Assembly: GCA_937930655.1 (NCBI GenBank)
Contig: CALHBU010000009.1
Coordinates: 1-33,525 of the forward strand
DNA: 33,525 nucleotides
Direction of reading: 5' to 3'
Source of the DNA: an uncultured Acidimicrobiales bacterium
Lineage (GTDB): Bacteria; Actinomycetota; Acidimicrobiia; Acidimicrobiales; SZUA-35
Shown one piece after another: positions 15,777 to 23,610 of this stretch (the stretch's first letter is position 1; every line of letters starts with the position of its first letter). Both the position numbers and the translations under genes were made by a program. The notes beneath the pieces are model-generated. The model searched no databases. It saw only the letters and a list, made by a program, of their open reading frames with translations, and was not told the DNA's origin.

Positions 15777-16068
15777 TGTTCTCCCTCTTCAGGTAGTGGT
15801 TACTGGAGGTGTACTGCCTGGCGTCGGACCAAACAGAACGGAGGGAGATGCACGGGTACCTCGCTCGAAACAACCAGTTGGGTTTTCGTTATCTATGGTG
15901 AAAATCTTGCGACTTTGCTGATCTTGCTCACGGACTATCGCTGAAGTTCCGGTTCTGGAGCAAATGTGACGAACCGTGGTCGACAACTTCGCGCAGTGCA
16001 TGGAACCCCGGACAACCTAGACGTCACGGAGCGCAGCATCAACCCACGGAAGGTGATGTTTCTCGCCG
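15777..16068. other. 292-bp gene-free region upstream of bldD
   Basis: Largest non-coding gap in the window, between the rsmE stop and the bldD start. Both short open frames across it lack a ribosome site and conserved features. The part near 15885-15920 is visibly AT-richer than its surroundings and probably holds the bldD promoter. I looked for a BldD box matching the published pattern (AC-n-C-W-G-n-GT core) and for a hairpin with a T tract after rsmE, and found no convincing example of either. Confidence 0.4.
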
Positions 16069-16758
16069 TCAACCCGCATCCCGGAGGCCGACCAACATGG
16101 CGGCCCCGACAACGCAGGCTGTTTCCGCTCGTAGGACTCCTCCCGGGAGAGAAACAAGCGGCTGTTCGGCCCGCTCGTCGTCGCTCCAGCCACCCTCCGG
16201 TCCGATCATCAGGGTACGGACGGCCGCGGTGGGAACCGATCCTGCCGGGTCAGCAGCATGAGCTGCCGGGTGACCGGTGACGAAGTCGCTGAATGTTTGC
16301 AGGGCATCAAAGTTCGGCAGCCGGACGCTGCGGCTTTGCATTCCGGCTTCTCGAACAATGCGGTTCCAACGCTGTTGTTGCTTTTCAGCCCGTTGGGCGT
16401 CCCACCGCACAATCGACCGATCAGTGACCAACGGAACGATGCGATCGATGCCCAATTCGGTGAGTTTCTGGACAATCCACTCTGGTTTCTGTGTCTTGGT
16501 GGGGGTAAACGCCAAGGTCAATGACCACGGCGGCGGCGCAACCAGCTGCACATCGGCCACCGGCTCCGGACGTTCGCCGAACCGGGCAGGCAGCCACCGA
16601 CCTTCGCCGTCGCTGATGCTGATTGGGTCTCCAACCGGCACCCGGAGAGACCGGTGTAGGTGGTGGTAGTCGTCGTCGGCGAGTTCCGGTGCTTCAAGAT
16701 CGGCGACGTAGACCATGGGATTGGACCGACGCCATTCGGTCAGTGACGCGTTGTCCAT
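16069..16758 (-). CDS. rsmE: 16S rRNA (uracil1498-N3)-methyltransferase RsmE
   Basis: 229 aa SPOUT-class methyltransferase that uses SAM to methylate U1498 of 16S rRNA in the 30S subunit. An N-terminal PUA-like part (residues about 10-75) precedes the knotted domain with KTQKPEWIVQKLTELGID, REAGMQSRSVRLP, the SAM-binding IGPEGGWSDDE and the C-terminal LRAETACVVGAAML. ATG at 16758; the alternative Met15 would trim 14 residues, and neither has a clear Shine-Dalgarno. The gene follows dnaJ in the same direction with 33 bp between them, a pairing typical of Actinobacteria. Confidence 0.95.
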   Translation of the reverse strand: MDNASLTEWRRSNPMVYVADLEAPELADDDYHHLHRSLRVPVGDPISISDGEGRWLPARFGERPEPVADVQLVAPPPWSLTLAFTPTKTQKPEWIVQKLTELGIDRIVPLVTDRSIVRWDAQRAEKQQQRWNRIVREAGMQSRSVRLPNFDALQTFSDFVTGHPAAHAADPAGSVPTAAVRTLMIGPEGGWSDDERAEQPLVSLPGGVLRAETACVVGAAMLVGLRDAG

Positions 16759-16791
16759 CAGTAGTCGGCTACCGCACGCCAGGAACGGGGC

Positions 16792-17913
16792 CTAGGAGAA
16801 GGCCGAGCGGATCTTCTTGAACAGGCCGGCCTCTCCCGGTTCCTTGACCGATTCCCCCCGGAGTTCAGCCAGCTGCCGCAGCAACTCGGCTTGTTCCTCG
16901 TCGAGCTCGGCCGGTGTGTCGACGATGAGGGTGAGCACCAACTGGCCGCGACCCCGACCTCGCAACTGTGGAATGCCACGATCACGGACTTTGAACACCT
17001 TGCCGGTCTGCGAACCGGGAGGAATATCAACGTCGATGGCGCCATCGATGGCTTCGAAGCTGACTTCGGCGCCTAGGGCGGCCTGAGTGGCAGCCACATG
17101 GAGCTCGGCCAGAAGATGCTCGCCATCGCGGACGAACACCGGATGCTTGCGAATTCGGACCTCAACGTAGAGATCGCCGGCCTGTCCGCCCCGTGGACCT
17201 ACTGCGCCCCGGCCGGTCAACCGCAGGGTGGTGCCGTGGGCGACCCCGGGTGGGATATCGACGGTGTAGGTCCGATCCTCGACCTTGCGACCCTCACCGT
17301 TGCACTCGGTGCAGGGGTCGGTGACGATTCGGCCCTCACCGGCGCACACAGGGCACACCGATGTGGTGACCATCTGGCCCAGGATCGACTGGCGCACCTG
17401 ACGGACCTGACCGCTGCCACTGCAATGCTCGCAACCCGACGACTTCGACCCGGCGCTGGCCCCGGTGGCATCGCAAGGCTCGCAGGAGACAGCGGTCCGA
17501 ACCGAGACATCTCGAGCCACCCCGGCGACGGTGTCTTCCAGATCGAGCTCGGCGACGACCTCGAGGTCGACTCCCTGATTGGTTGGGCCCCGACCACCGC
17601 CGCCACCCTGGCCACCCATATTGAAGAACGCGTCGAAGAGGTCGCCCAGTCCCGCACCACCACCGAAGGGGTCGCCGGCTCCGCCCATACCGGGGCCACC
17701 GGCCGAGCCAAAGCGGTCGTAGTGCGACCGCTTGTCGGCGTCGCTGAGCACCTCGTAGGCCTCGGCTACCTGTTTGAACTCGGCCTCGGCAGCAGGATCG
17801 TCGGGGTTGGCATCGGGATGAAGCTCCCGAGCCCGCTTGCGGTATGCCTTCTTGATGTCGTCGGCCGATGCGTTTCGCTCGACGCCGAGCAGATCGTAGA
17901 AGTCCTCAGCCAC
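16792..17913 (-). CDS. dnaJ: Chaperone DnaJ (type I Hsp40)
   Basis: 373 aa. Co-chaperone that delivers substrates to DnaK and stimulates its ATPase. Domain order is complete: J domain with HPD at 32-34, a Gly/Phe-rich region (about 70-110), a zinc-binding domain with four CxxCxGxG-type repeats (Cys144/147, 161/164, 187/190, 201/204; the first reads CEPCDATG), and the C-terminal substrate-binding domain. GTG start at 17913, nine bases after the hrcA stop, so hrcA-dnaJ form one unit. In Actinobacteria this copy is the HrcA-linked one (often called dnaJ2); dnaK and grpE are not in the window. Confidence 0.96.
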   Translation of the reverse strand: MAEDFYDLLGVERNASADDIKKAYRKRARELHPDANPDDPAAEAEFKQVAEAYEVLSDADKRSHYDRFGSAGGPGMGGAGDPFGGGAGLGDLFDAFFNMGGQGGGGGRGPTNQGVDLEVVAELDLEDTVAGVARDVSVRTAVSCEPCDATGASAGSKSSGCEHCSGSGQVRQVRQSILGQMVTTSVCPVCAGEGRIVTDPCTECNGEGRKVEDRTYTVDIPPGVAHGTTLRLTGRGAVGPRGGQAGDLYVEVRIRKHPVFVRDGEHLLAELHVAATQAALGAEVSFEAIDGAIDVDIPPGSQTGKVFKVRDRGIPQLRGRGRGQLVLTLIVDTPAELDEEQAELLRQLAELRGESVKEPGEAGLFKKIRSAFS

Positions 17914-17922
17914 CTGTGGTCA

Positions 17923-18930
17923 TCATCCTTCGCTTAGTCGCTTGCCCAATTGTCGGCTGACGGCGGCGACTGCCGCCATGGCCTGGGGATAGTGCATTCT
18001 GGTCGGCCCGAGGACGGCAATGGAGCCAACCGGTTCCCCTTCTATCTCGTAAGGAGCCACTACCACACTGCAGTCTTCCAACCGGTCAACGCCGGTTTCG
18101 GTACCGATGGCCACATTCAACCCACGGTCGAGCACATCAGTGAGGACGTTCACCACCACCAGCTGCTGCTCGAGAATGGTGAGTACCCGATGAACGGAGT
18201 CGACGGCGTCGAAGGAGCCCGCAACACGGGATGCTCCGTCGACGTAGACCCGGTCGGCATCGACGGTGGCCACCAGGGAGTCGAGAATTCGTTCGATCAG
18301 CGCATTGCGCCGAGCGTTGTCGGTGGTGGGGGCCTTCATCGGCTCTCCCGGTTGGAGCCCAACCAGCACCGGACTCACGATGGCCAGAAGGTTGGCGATC
18401 TCGTCGTCGGTTACGTCGGTGTCGAACTCGACGGTGTACTTGTCGACGACACCGGTGCTGAGAACCACCACCGCCAGCACCACGCGAGGTGCCATGACAA
18501 CAAGTTGCACGCTGCGGATCACGGCCGCCTCGGTGGTGTTGTCGATGACGACAGCAGCGTGATTGGTGAGGTTGCTGAGCAGACTGGCGGTGTCGCGCAT
18601 CATGTGCTCGATCTCACCCTGCATCTGCTTGAAGAAGTCGGTGACCTGGCGCCGATCGGGTCGATTGAGGGTGCCTTGGCCGACCTCGTCGACGAAATAC
18701 CGGTAGGCCTTCTCGGTTGGAACCCGACCGGCTGACGTGTGCGGCTGGGTGAGGTAGCCCTCGGACTCGAGTGCTGCCATCTCGGCTCGAACGGTTGCCG
18801 AGGACACTGCGAGCGCCCCGGCGCCAGTAACCGACGAACTTCCGACCGGTTGCGCCGTCTCGATGTATTCCTCAACGACCGCGGTCAGAATGGCCGCCTT
18901 TCGTTCGTCGAGGTCTCGGAGATCGGACAT
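17923..18930 (-). CDS. hrcA: Heat-inducible transcription repressor HrcA
   Basis: 335 aa. Represses groE/dnaK-type chaperone genes by binding CIRCE elements and needs GroEL for activity. The N-terminal winged helix (about 1-75) shows LDERKAAILTAVVEEYIETA, QPVGSSSVT, SSATVRAEMAALE and GYLTQPHTSAGRVPTEKAYR; the central and C-terminal parts include NVAIGTETG and SIAVLGPTRMHYPQAM. The frame stays open to 19281, but everything upstream of ATG 18930 overlaps the photolyase gene and lacks similarity, so 18930 is the start. It lies 11 bp after the photolyase stop with no room for a separate promoter. No CIRCE inverted repeat is visible near it. Confidence 0.95.
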   Translation of the reverse strand: MSDLRDLDERKAAILTAVVEEYIETAQPVGSSSVTGAGALAVSSATVRAEMAALESEGYLTQPHTSAGRVPTEKAYRYFVDEVGQGTLNRPDRRQVTDFFKQMQGEIEHMMRDTASLLSNLTNHAAVVIDNTTEAAVIRSVQLVVMAPRVVLAVVVLSTGVVDKYTVEFDTDVTDDEIANLLAIVSPVLVGLQPGEPMKAPTTDNARRNALIERILDSLVATVDADRVYVDGASRVAGSFDAVDSVHRVLTILEQQLVVVNVLTDVLDRGLNVAIGTETGVDRLEDCSVVVAPYEIEGEPVGSIAVLGPTRMHYPQAMAAVAAVSRQLGKRLSEG

Positions 18931-18941
18931 GAGCTGACAGT

Positions 18942-20300
18942 TTACTGCCAGGACGCCTTTAGCTCGTCGTAGCGACGGAGGGACTCTTTCCGCTCCTTGC
19001 CATGGTCGACCATTGGACCGGGGTAACCGGCTGGCGCTCCGACTGGATCGGTCCACGGTTCGTGGATCTGTTTGTTGGACAAGTGGGCCAATTCTGGCAG
19101 CCACCGGCGGAGATACTCTCCCTCCGGATCGAACTTCCGACTTTGGGTGATGGGGTTGAACACTCGAAAGTAGGGCGAGGCATCGGTGCCGGTGCCGGCC
19201 ACCCATTGCCAACCATGGCTGTTCGAGGCAAGGTCGCCATCGACCAGATGTTTCATGAACCACCGTGCCCCTCGCTGCCAATCAAGATGGAGGTCTTTGA
19301 CTAGGAAGCTGGCGACGATCATTCGGACCCGGTTGTGCATCCAGCCCTCGGCCAGCAGCTGGCGCATGCCGGCATCGACGATCGGGTAACCGGTCTGGCC
19401 CTGACACCAGGCGGAGAAGTGTTGGTCGGTGTTCGGGCCGCTGTCGACCTCGATGCCACTCATCTTCGGGACGAAGGAGGCCCGGGCCGAGTCGGGCCGC
19501 TGAAAGAGCACCTCGGCGTAGAATTCCCGCCACGCCAACTCGCTGCGGAAGACGTCCTCGGCCGGATCGGGACCGAGCCGGGCCAACAGCTGTCGGGGGT
19601 GGATAGTTCCCCACTTGAGATAGGGCGACAACCGGCTGGTGCCGTCCACCCCCGGTCGGTCCCGGCCCACGCTGTAGTCGAACACCGGACCTTCGAGGAA
19701 CCACTCGGCCCGATCCCATGCCGCCTGCTCCCCCGCCACCGGCAACTTGGCGGCGGTCGGGGCCGAGCTGGGGAACGGTTCGCTCGTGACGCCGTCGAGC
19801 CAGTCGGCGGCAACGGGGCCGGCCGGGTCAAGCCAACCGTGGCTCTTCCATGCCTTGAAGAAGGGAGTGAAGACCTTGTAGGAGGTCCCGCCACCGGTGA
19901 CCACTGATCCCGGAGGGACGGCGTAGACGGCGTCTCGGTAGTGAGTGCTGATACCGGCAGCAGCCAGCGATTCACCGACCGCAGTGTCGCGGCCTCGGCC
20001 ATAGGGGCCATGATCGTCGGTGGCATAGACCGTGTCGGTCCCAACCTCGGCGGCTAGTTCACGAAGAACAACAGCCGGCGATCCCTGCCGATGGACAAGC
20101 GCTCCCTCGGTTGCATCACGGAGCCAGTCCAGGGTCTCAGCCAGGAAGGTCAGCCGGTTTTCCCCCGATGGATTCCGCAGCGCTGGATCGCTGATGAAAA
20201 CCGGGAGGACGGGCCGACCATCGGCCGCCGCCTCGTCAAGGGCCGGATGGTCGGTGAGCCGAAGATCCCGCCGAAACCAGAAAATGGCCGGCTTAGTCAT
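18942..20300 (-). CDS. phr: Deoxyribodipyrimidine photolyase (class I type)
   Basis: 452 aa flavoenzyme of the cryptochrome/photolyase family that splits UV-made pyrimidine dimers using blue light. The N-terminal antenna domain begins IFWFRRDLRLTDHPAL. The FAD-binding helical domain includes SRLSPYLKWGTIHPRQ, ELAWREFYAEVLF, TGYPIVDAGMRQL, GWMHNRVRMIVASFLVKDLHLDWQRGA (written here as adjoining parts of one region) and GWQWVAGTGTDASPYFRVFN, all typical of class I CPD photolyases. A cryptochrome role cannot be excluded from sequence alone. It sits directly upstream of hrcA (11 bp), so heat-shock repressor and light repair enzyme may share a transcript. It follows lepA with 24 bp of repeated sequence between. 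Confidence 0.94.
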   Translation of the reverse strand: MTKPAIFWFRRDLRLTDHPALDEAAADGRPVLPVFISDPALRNPSGENRLTFLAETLDWLRDATEGALVHRQGSPAVVLRELAAEVGTDTVYATDDHGPYGRGRDTAVGESLAAAGISTHYRDAVYAVPPGSVVTGGGTSYKVFTPFFKAWKSHGWLDPAGPVAADWLDGVTSEPFPSSAPTAAKLPVAGEQAAWDRAEWFLEGPVFDYSVGRDRPGVDGTSRLSPYLKWGTIHPRQLLARLGPDPAEDVFRSELAWREFYAEVLFQRPDSARASFVPKMSGIEVDSGPNTDQHFSAWCQGQTGYPIVDAGMRQLLAEGWMHNRVRMIVASFLVKDLHLDWQRGARWFMKHLVDGDLASNSHGWQWVAGTGTDASPYFRVFNPITQSRKFDPEGEYLRRWLPELAHLSNKQIHEPWTDPVGAPAGYPGPMVDHGKERKESLRRYDELKASWQ

Positions 20301-20336
20301 CTAGCGAGGCAGTCATCGAGGCAGTCAGTCATCGAG
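20295..20336. repeat. Short direct repeats at the lepA-phr junction
   Basis: Three copies of AGTCAT(CGAG) occur on the plus strand (20295, 20311, 20327), two of them followed by GC and a 12-bp period. On the coding strand this duplicates the last codons of lepA (CTCGATGACTG) between the lepA stop and the phr start, creating an extra ATG ahead of the phr ATG. Confidence 0.75.
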
Positions 20337-22127
20337 CCGGAGCGCTCTGATGAAGGTGTCGGGCGGGATCTCGACCCGTCCGATGTTCTTCATTTTCCGC
20401 TTGCCTTCTTTCTGCTTCTTCAGCAGCTTGTTCTTTCGGGTGATGTCGCCCCCGTACAGCTTGGCGGTGACATCTTTGCGGAAGGCCTTCACCGTCTCCC
20501 GGGCGATGATCCGGCCACCGATGGCAGCCTGGATCGGCACTTCGAATTGCTGGCGAGGAATGATCTCCTTGAGTTTCTCGGCGGTGCGGCGCCCGTACTC
20601 ATAGGAACTGTCCCGGTGGACAATGGTGGAGAAGGCATCGACCTGTTCGCTGTTGAACAAGATGTCGACCCGGACCAGATCGCCCGGTTCATAGCCGATT
20701 GGCTCGTAGTCGAGGCTGGCGTAGCCCTGGCTCCGGCTCTTCAGCTGGTCGAAGAAGTCGATGACTACCTCGGCCAGCGGCATGTTGTAGACCAGCTCCA
20801 TTCGCTCGGGAGAGAGGTATTCCATCCGTTGGAGCTGGCCTCGTTTGCTCTGACACAACTCCATCAAAGTGCCGGTGTAGTCCGACGGGGTGATCATGGA
20901 GGCCTTGAGATAGGGCTCCTCGATGGAACTCCAGTCGCCACTGGCCGGAAGGTCAGACGGGTTGTCGATCTGTCTCTCCTCACCGCCGATCATGGTGATC
21001 CGGTACTCGACCGAGGGTGATGTGGCGATCAGATTGAGATCGAACTCGCGCTCGAGTCGCTCCCGCACGATCTCCATGTGGAGTAGGCCGAGAAAGCCGC
21101 AGCGGAAACCGAAGCCGAGAGCAGTTGAGGTCTCGGGTTCGAAGGTAAAGCTGCCGTCGTCGAGCTGCAGTTTGTCGAGCGCGTCCCGGAAGTCCTCGTA
21201 GTCGTCGCCGTCCACCGGATAGAGCCCGGCGAACACCATGGGCTGCGGTTCTCGGTAGCCCTCGAGCGCACCATCGGCCGGATTAGATGCCTCGGTGATG
21301 GTTTCTCCCGAACGGGCTTCGCGAACGTCTTTGATGCCGGCCACCAGATAACCGACCTCGCCCGTTCCCAACCGATCGACCGGCTTGTTGTCAGGGGTTC
21401 GGATTCCGACCTCGTCGGCCTCGTGGACCGCGCCGGCCTGCATGAACTTGATCTTGTCGCCGGTTCGGAGCGATCCGTTCATGACCCGCACGCTCGACAC
21501 CACACCGCGGTAGGTGTCGAAATGGGAGTCGAAGATAAGGGCCTGCAGCGAAGCCTCGGGATCGCCGGCCGGAGGAGGAATGCGCTCGACGATGGCGTCG
21601 AGGAGGTCGGGCACGCCCTCGCCGGTCTTGGCCGAGATCCGGAGCACGTCCTCGGCAGGGATGGCCAGGATGTTCTCGATTTCCTGGGCGTAGCGGTCGG
21701 GATCGGCCGCCGGCAGATCAATCTTGTTGAGACACGCCACCACTTCGAGGTTGTTGTCGAGGGCCAGGTACATGTTGGCCAGGGTCTGGGCCTCGATGCC
21801 CTGGGCTGCGTCGACCACCAGCACAACCCCTTCGCAGGCGGCCAACGAGCGGCTCACCTCGTAGCCAAAATCGACGTGCCCGGGGGTGTCGATGATGTTG
21901 ATCTGATGGTCGGCGTAGTTGAGAGCCACGCTCTGCAATTTGATGGTGATGCCCCGCTCTCGCTCGATATCCATGGAGTCGAGGTACTGCTCACGCATCT
22001 CCCTTTCTTCGACGGCACCACACAACTCCAGCATCCGGTCGGCCAGCGTCGATTTCCCGTGGTCGATGTGGGCGATGATGGCGATGTTGCGAATGATGTC
22101 GAGAGAGTGAGTTTGCGAAGCAGGCAT
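20325..22127 (-). CDS. lepA: Elongation factor 4 (LepA), ribosome-associated GTPase
   Basis: 600 aa, full length. LepA binds ribosomes and acts in translation initiation/30S biogenesis or back-translocation. G1 [13 protein letters not shown] lies at 19-31, followed by [14 protein letters not shown]3 [13 protein letters not shown]4 NKIDLP, then EF-G-like domains II, III and V and the LepA-specific C-terminal domain ([17 protein letters not shown] near the end, closing FIRALRLDD). ATG at 22127. It is divergent from rpsT with 79 bp between starts, a common bacterial arrangement, and is followed by phr on the same strand. Confidence 0.97.
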   Translation of the reverse strand: MPASQTHSLDIIRNIAIIAHIDHGKSTLADRMLELCGAVEEREMREQYLDSMDIERERGITIKLQSVALNYADHQINIIDTPGHVDFGYEVSRSLAACEGVVLVVDAAQGIEAQTLANMYLALDNNLEVVACLNKIDLPAADPDRYAQEIENILAIPAEDVLRISAKTGEGVPDLLDAIVERIPPPAGDPEASLQALIFDSHFDTYRGVVSSVRVMNGSLRTGDKIKFMQAGAVHEADEVGIRTPDNKPVDRLGTGEVGYLVAGIKDVREARSGETITEASNPADGALEGYREPQPMVFAGLYPVDGDDYEDFRDALDKLQLDDGSFTFEPETSTALGFGFRCGFLGLLHMEIVRERLEREFDLNLIATSPSVEYRITMIGGEERQIDNPSDLPASGDWSSIEEPYLKASMITPSDYTGTLMELCQSKRGQLQRMEYLSPERMELVYNMPLAEVVIDFFDQLKSRSQGYASLDYEPIGYEPGDLVRVDILFNSEQVDAFSTIVHRDSSYEYGRRTAEKLKEIIPRQQFEVPIQAAIGGRIIARETVKAFRKDVTAKLYGGDITRKNKLLKKQKEGKRKMKNIGRVEIPPDTFIRALRLDD

Positions 22128-22145
22128 GTGTCGCCAAATCTACCG

Positions 22146-22174
22146 TTGGTTGGTTGTCGACGGGGCGCTATCCT
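22146..22174 (+). promoter_or_regulatory. Candidate rpsT promoter (-35 TTGGTT, -10 TATCCT)
   Basis: TTGGTT (22146-22151) and TATCCT (22169-22174) are separated by 17 bp; the -10 keeps the TAnnnT pattern of actinobacterial housekeeping promoters. Transcription would start near 22181, about 26 bases before the rpsT GTG, leaving room for its GAGG ribosome site. Confidence 0.45.
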
Positions 22175-22206
22175 CACCAAGTCCGATCAGCTGTCCGAGG
22201 TTTCAC

Positions 22207-22467
22207 GTGGCCAACATCAAGAGCCAGATCAAACGCAACCGCCAGAACGAGAAACGTCGTCTGCGTAATCGCGCCGTCCGGTCCGAGCTCAACACCAGGG
22301 CCAAGGTCGCAACCGCAGCGGCTGGCACCGAGGATCAGGAAGACGCATTGCGCCTCGCCATCCAGCGAATCGATCGTGCTGCGGCCAAGGGCATCATGCA
22401 CAAAAACGCTGCTGCCAGGCAGAAGAGCCGCTTGATCAAGCGGGTCCGAGCCGCAGCCTCTTCCTAA
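22207..22467 (+). CDS. rpsT: Small ribosomal subunit protein bS20
   Basis: 86 aa basic helical protein that binds 16S rRNA early in 30S assembly. The sequence begins ANIKSQIKRNRQNEKRR and contains NRAVRSELNT and GIMHKNAAARQKSRL, the typical bS20 pattern and length. The frame is open back to 22126, but the real start is GTG at 22207: it has GAGG (22197-22200) six bases upstream and begins exactly at the conserved N-terminus. Monocistronic, divergent from lepA, and closed by a strong hairpin terminator. Confidence 0.97.
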   Translation: MANIKSQIKRNRQNEKRRLRNRAVRSELNTRAKVATAAAGTEDQEDALRLAIQRIDRAAAKGIMHKNAAARQKSRLIKRVRAAASS

Positions 22468-22481
22468 ACTTCCCACCCCCG

Positions 22482-22539
22482 GAACTGTGAGTTGAGCGTG
22501 CCGAAAACGGCACCCTGCACTCACGGTTCTTTGCTTTTT
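22482..22539 (+). terminator. Two-tier hairpin terminator after rpsT
   Basis: The outer stem GAACTGTGAGT (22482-22492) pairs with ACTCACGGTTC (22519-22529) with one T-G wobble. Inside, GTGCCG pairs with CGGCAC around an AAAA loop. TTTGCTTTTT (22530-22539) follows directly, as expected for an intrinsic terminator reading rightward. The T tract runs into the TAA of convergent holA. The leftward side has no T tract after the hairpin, so it probably serves rpsT only. Confidence 0.88.
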
Positions 22540-23542
22540 AGCGACTGAGCCTGGCGAGGCGAGCCACCAGTACTTCCATCAGCGCATCTTCCGGTGTGGC
22601 GCTGGCACCCCGCACCTCAAGATCAGCCGTGCGCAGAAGAAGAATGACGTCGCGAAGGCGATCGTGTCCCATCCGGCGGGAGAGGGTAAGAGCTTTCTTG
22701 GCGGGAAAGGTCGAACCCTTCATTCCCAGCAACGCAGCGGCGTCGCGGTCGTCGCCAACCGGTGCTCCGTCAAGGGCCAGGGCCCGCTGGTAGTGACCAT
22801 GCAACGTGGCCAGGATCTGAAGCGGGTGACGGTCGCCAGCTCCCATCATCCGATGAAGTCGGTTGAGTGCGGTGCCGATATCGCCGCTATCGATGGCGTC
22901 GGTGAGCTCCCATGGCGGAACATCCGACGCCACGCCAAGGAATGGCTCGACCTCGGTTGCGGTGAGGTTGGCTCCTTCGCCAAAGGTGCTCACGAGTGCT
23001 TCGATGATCGATTGGGCTCGTCCGACGTCGTCGCCCAGTCGATCGGCGATGAGGTTCCTGGCGGTCGGGTCGAGCCTGACCGGTGCGTCCTTCATGCGAT
23101 CGTCGAGGAGGGCCTTGCGGCCCTTGCCCTTTGGGGCGGCGTCGATCTCCCGGGCCCCCGCCTTCTTCAGCGCTTCCTTCAGCGCTTTCGGCACTTGACC
23201 GAGCCGACTGGTGTTTGCTCCCTTTTCCCACACCAGGATGAGGTCGGTGGTGTCCAGTGGACTCTCGAGCCATTCGACCAGGCCAGTCACTTGTTCGCCT
23301 CTGGTGAACAAACCAAGGTTTCGGCCAACCACGATTCGTTTGTCGGTGAGAAACGGGGGCGTGTGGGCCGCATTGACCAGCGGGGTGATCTCGGGGTCGC
23401 CGTCGACGCCGTAGTGCTCCTCGATGACCTCTTCGACCATCAGTGAGCGGTCGCCGCCACCGAGAAGGTCGTTGACCGAGGCCTGCACAACTTGCGCCAC
23501 CAGGGTGGGGTCGTCGCCCTTGATCAACAGAACTTCTGCCAC
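22538..23542 (-). CDS. holA: DNA polymerase III delta subunit
   Basis: 334 aa clamp-loader subunit that opens the beta clamp. The N-terminal part starts LLIKGDDPTLVAQVVQA with later TPPFLTDKRIVVGRNLG and ILVWEKG; the middle DRLGDDVGRAQSIIEAL and the C-terminal helical domain LTDAIDSGDIGTALNRLHRM and HPLQILATLHGHYQR are typical of HolA. GTG start at 23542. It converges with rpsT and overlaps the end of that gene's terminator. The upstream comEC stop lies 68 bp away on the same strand, so holA may be read from the comEA-comEC transcript, a neighbourhood kept across Actinobacteria. Confidence 0.92.
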   Translation of the reverse strand: MAEVLLIKGDDPTLVAQVVQASVNDLLGGGDRSLMVEEVIEEHYGVDGDPEITPLVNAAHTPPFLTDKRIVVGRNLGLFTRGEQVTGLVEWLESPLDTTDLILVWEKGANTSRLGQVPKALKEALKKAGAREIDAAPKGKGRKALLDDRMKDAPVRLDPTARNLIADRLGDDVGRAQSIIEALVSTFGEGANLTATEVEPFLGVASDVPPWELTDAIDSGDIGTALNRLHRMMGAGDRHPLQILATLHGHYQRALALDGAPVGDDRDAAALLGMKGSTFPAKKALTLSRRMGHDRLRDVILLLRTADLEVRGASATPEDALMEVLVARLARLSR

Positions 23543-23610
23543 CGCTTCAACCTAGCGGCGTCAGTCAGCTCGCAGTCGAGGGTGGTTGTCGCACCCGCCG
23601 GGACGATTAG

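Noticed and set aside
18928-19000. CIRCE element at hrcA
   Set aside because: No TTAGCACTC/GAGTGCTAA-like inverted repeat is visible around the start.
18931-19281. 117-residue N-terminal extension of hrcA
   Set aside because: It overlaps phr in another frame and lacks HrcA similarity; the conserved HrcA N-terminus begins at 18930.
21423-22268. 281-codon plus-strand open frame over lepA
   Set aside because: Antisense to lepA; composition reflects complementary codons.
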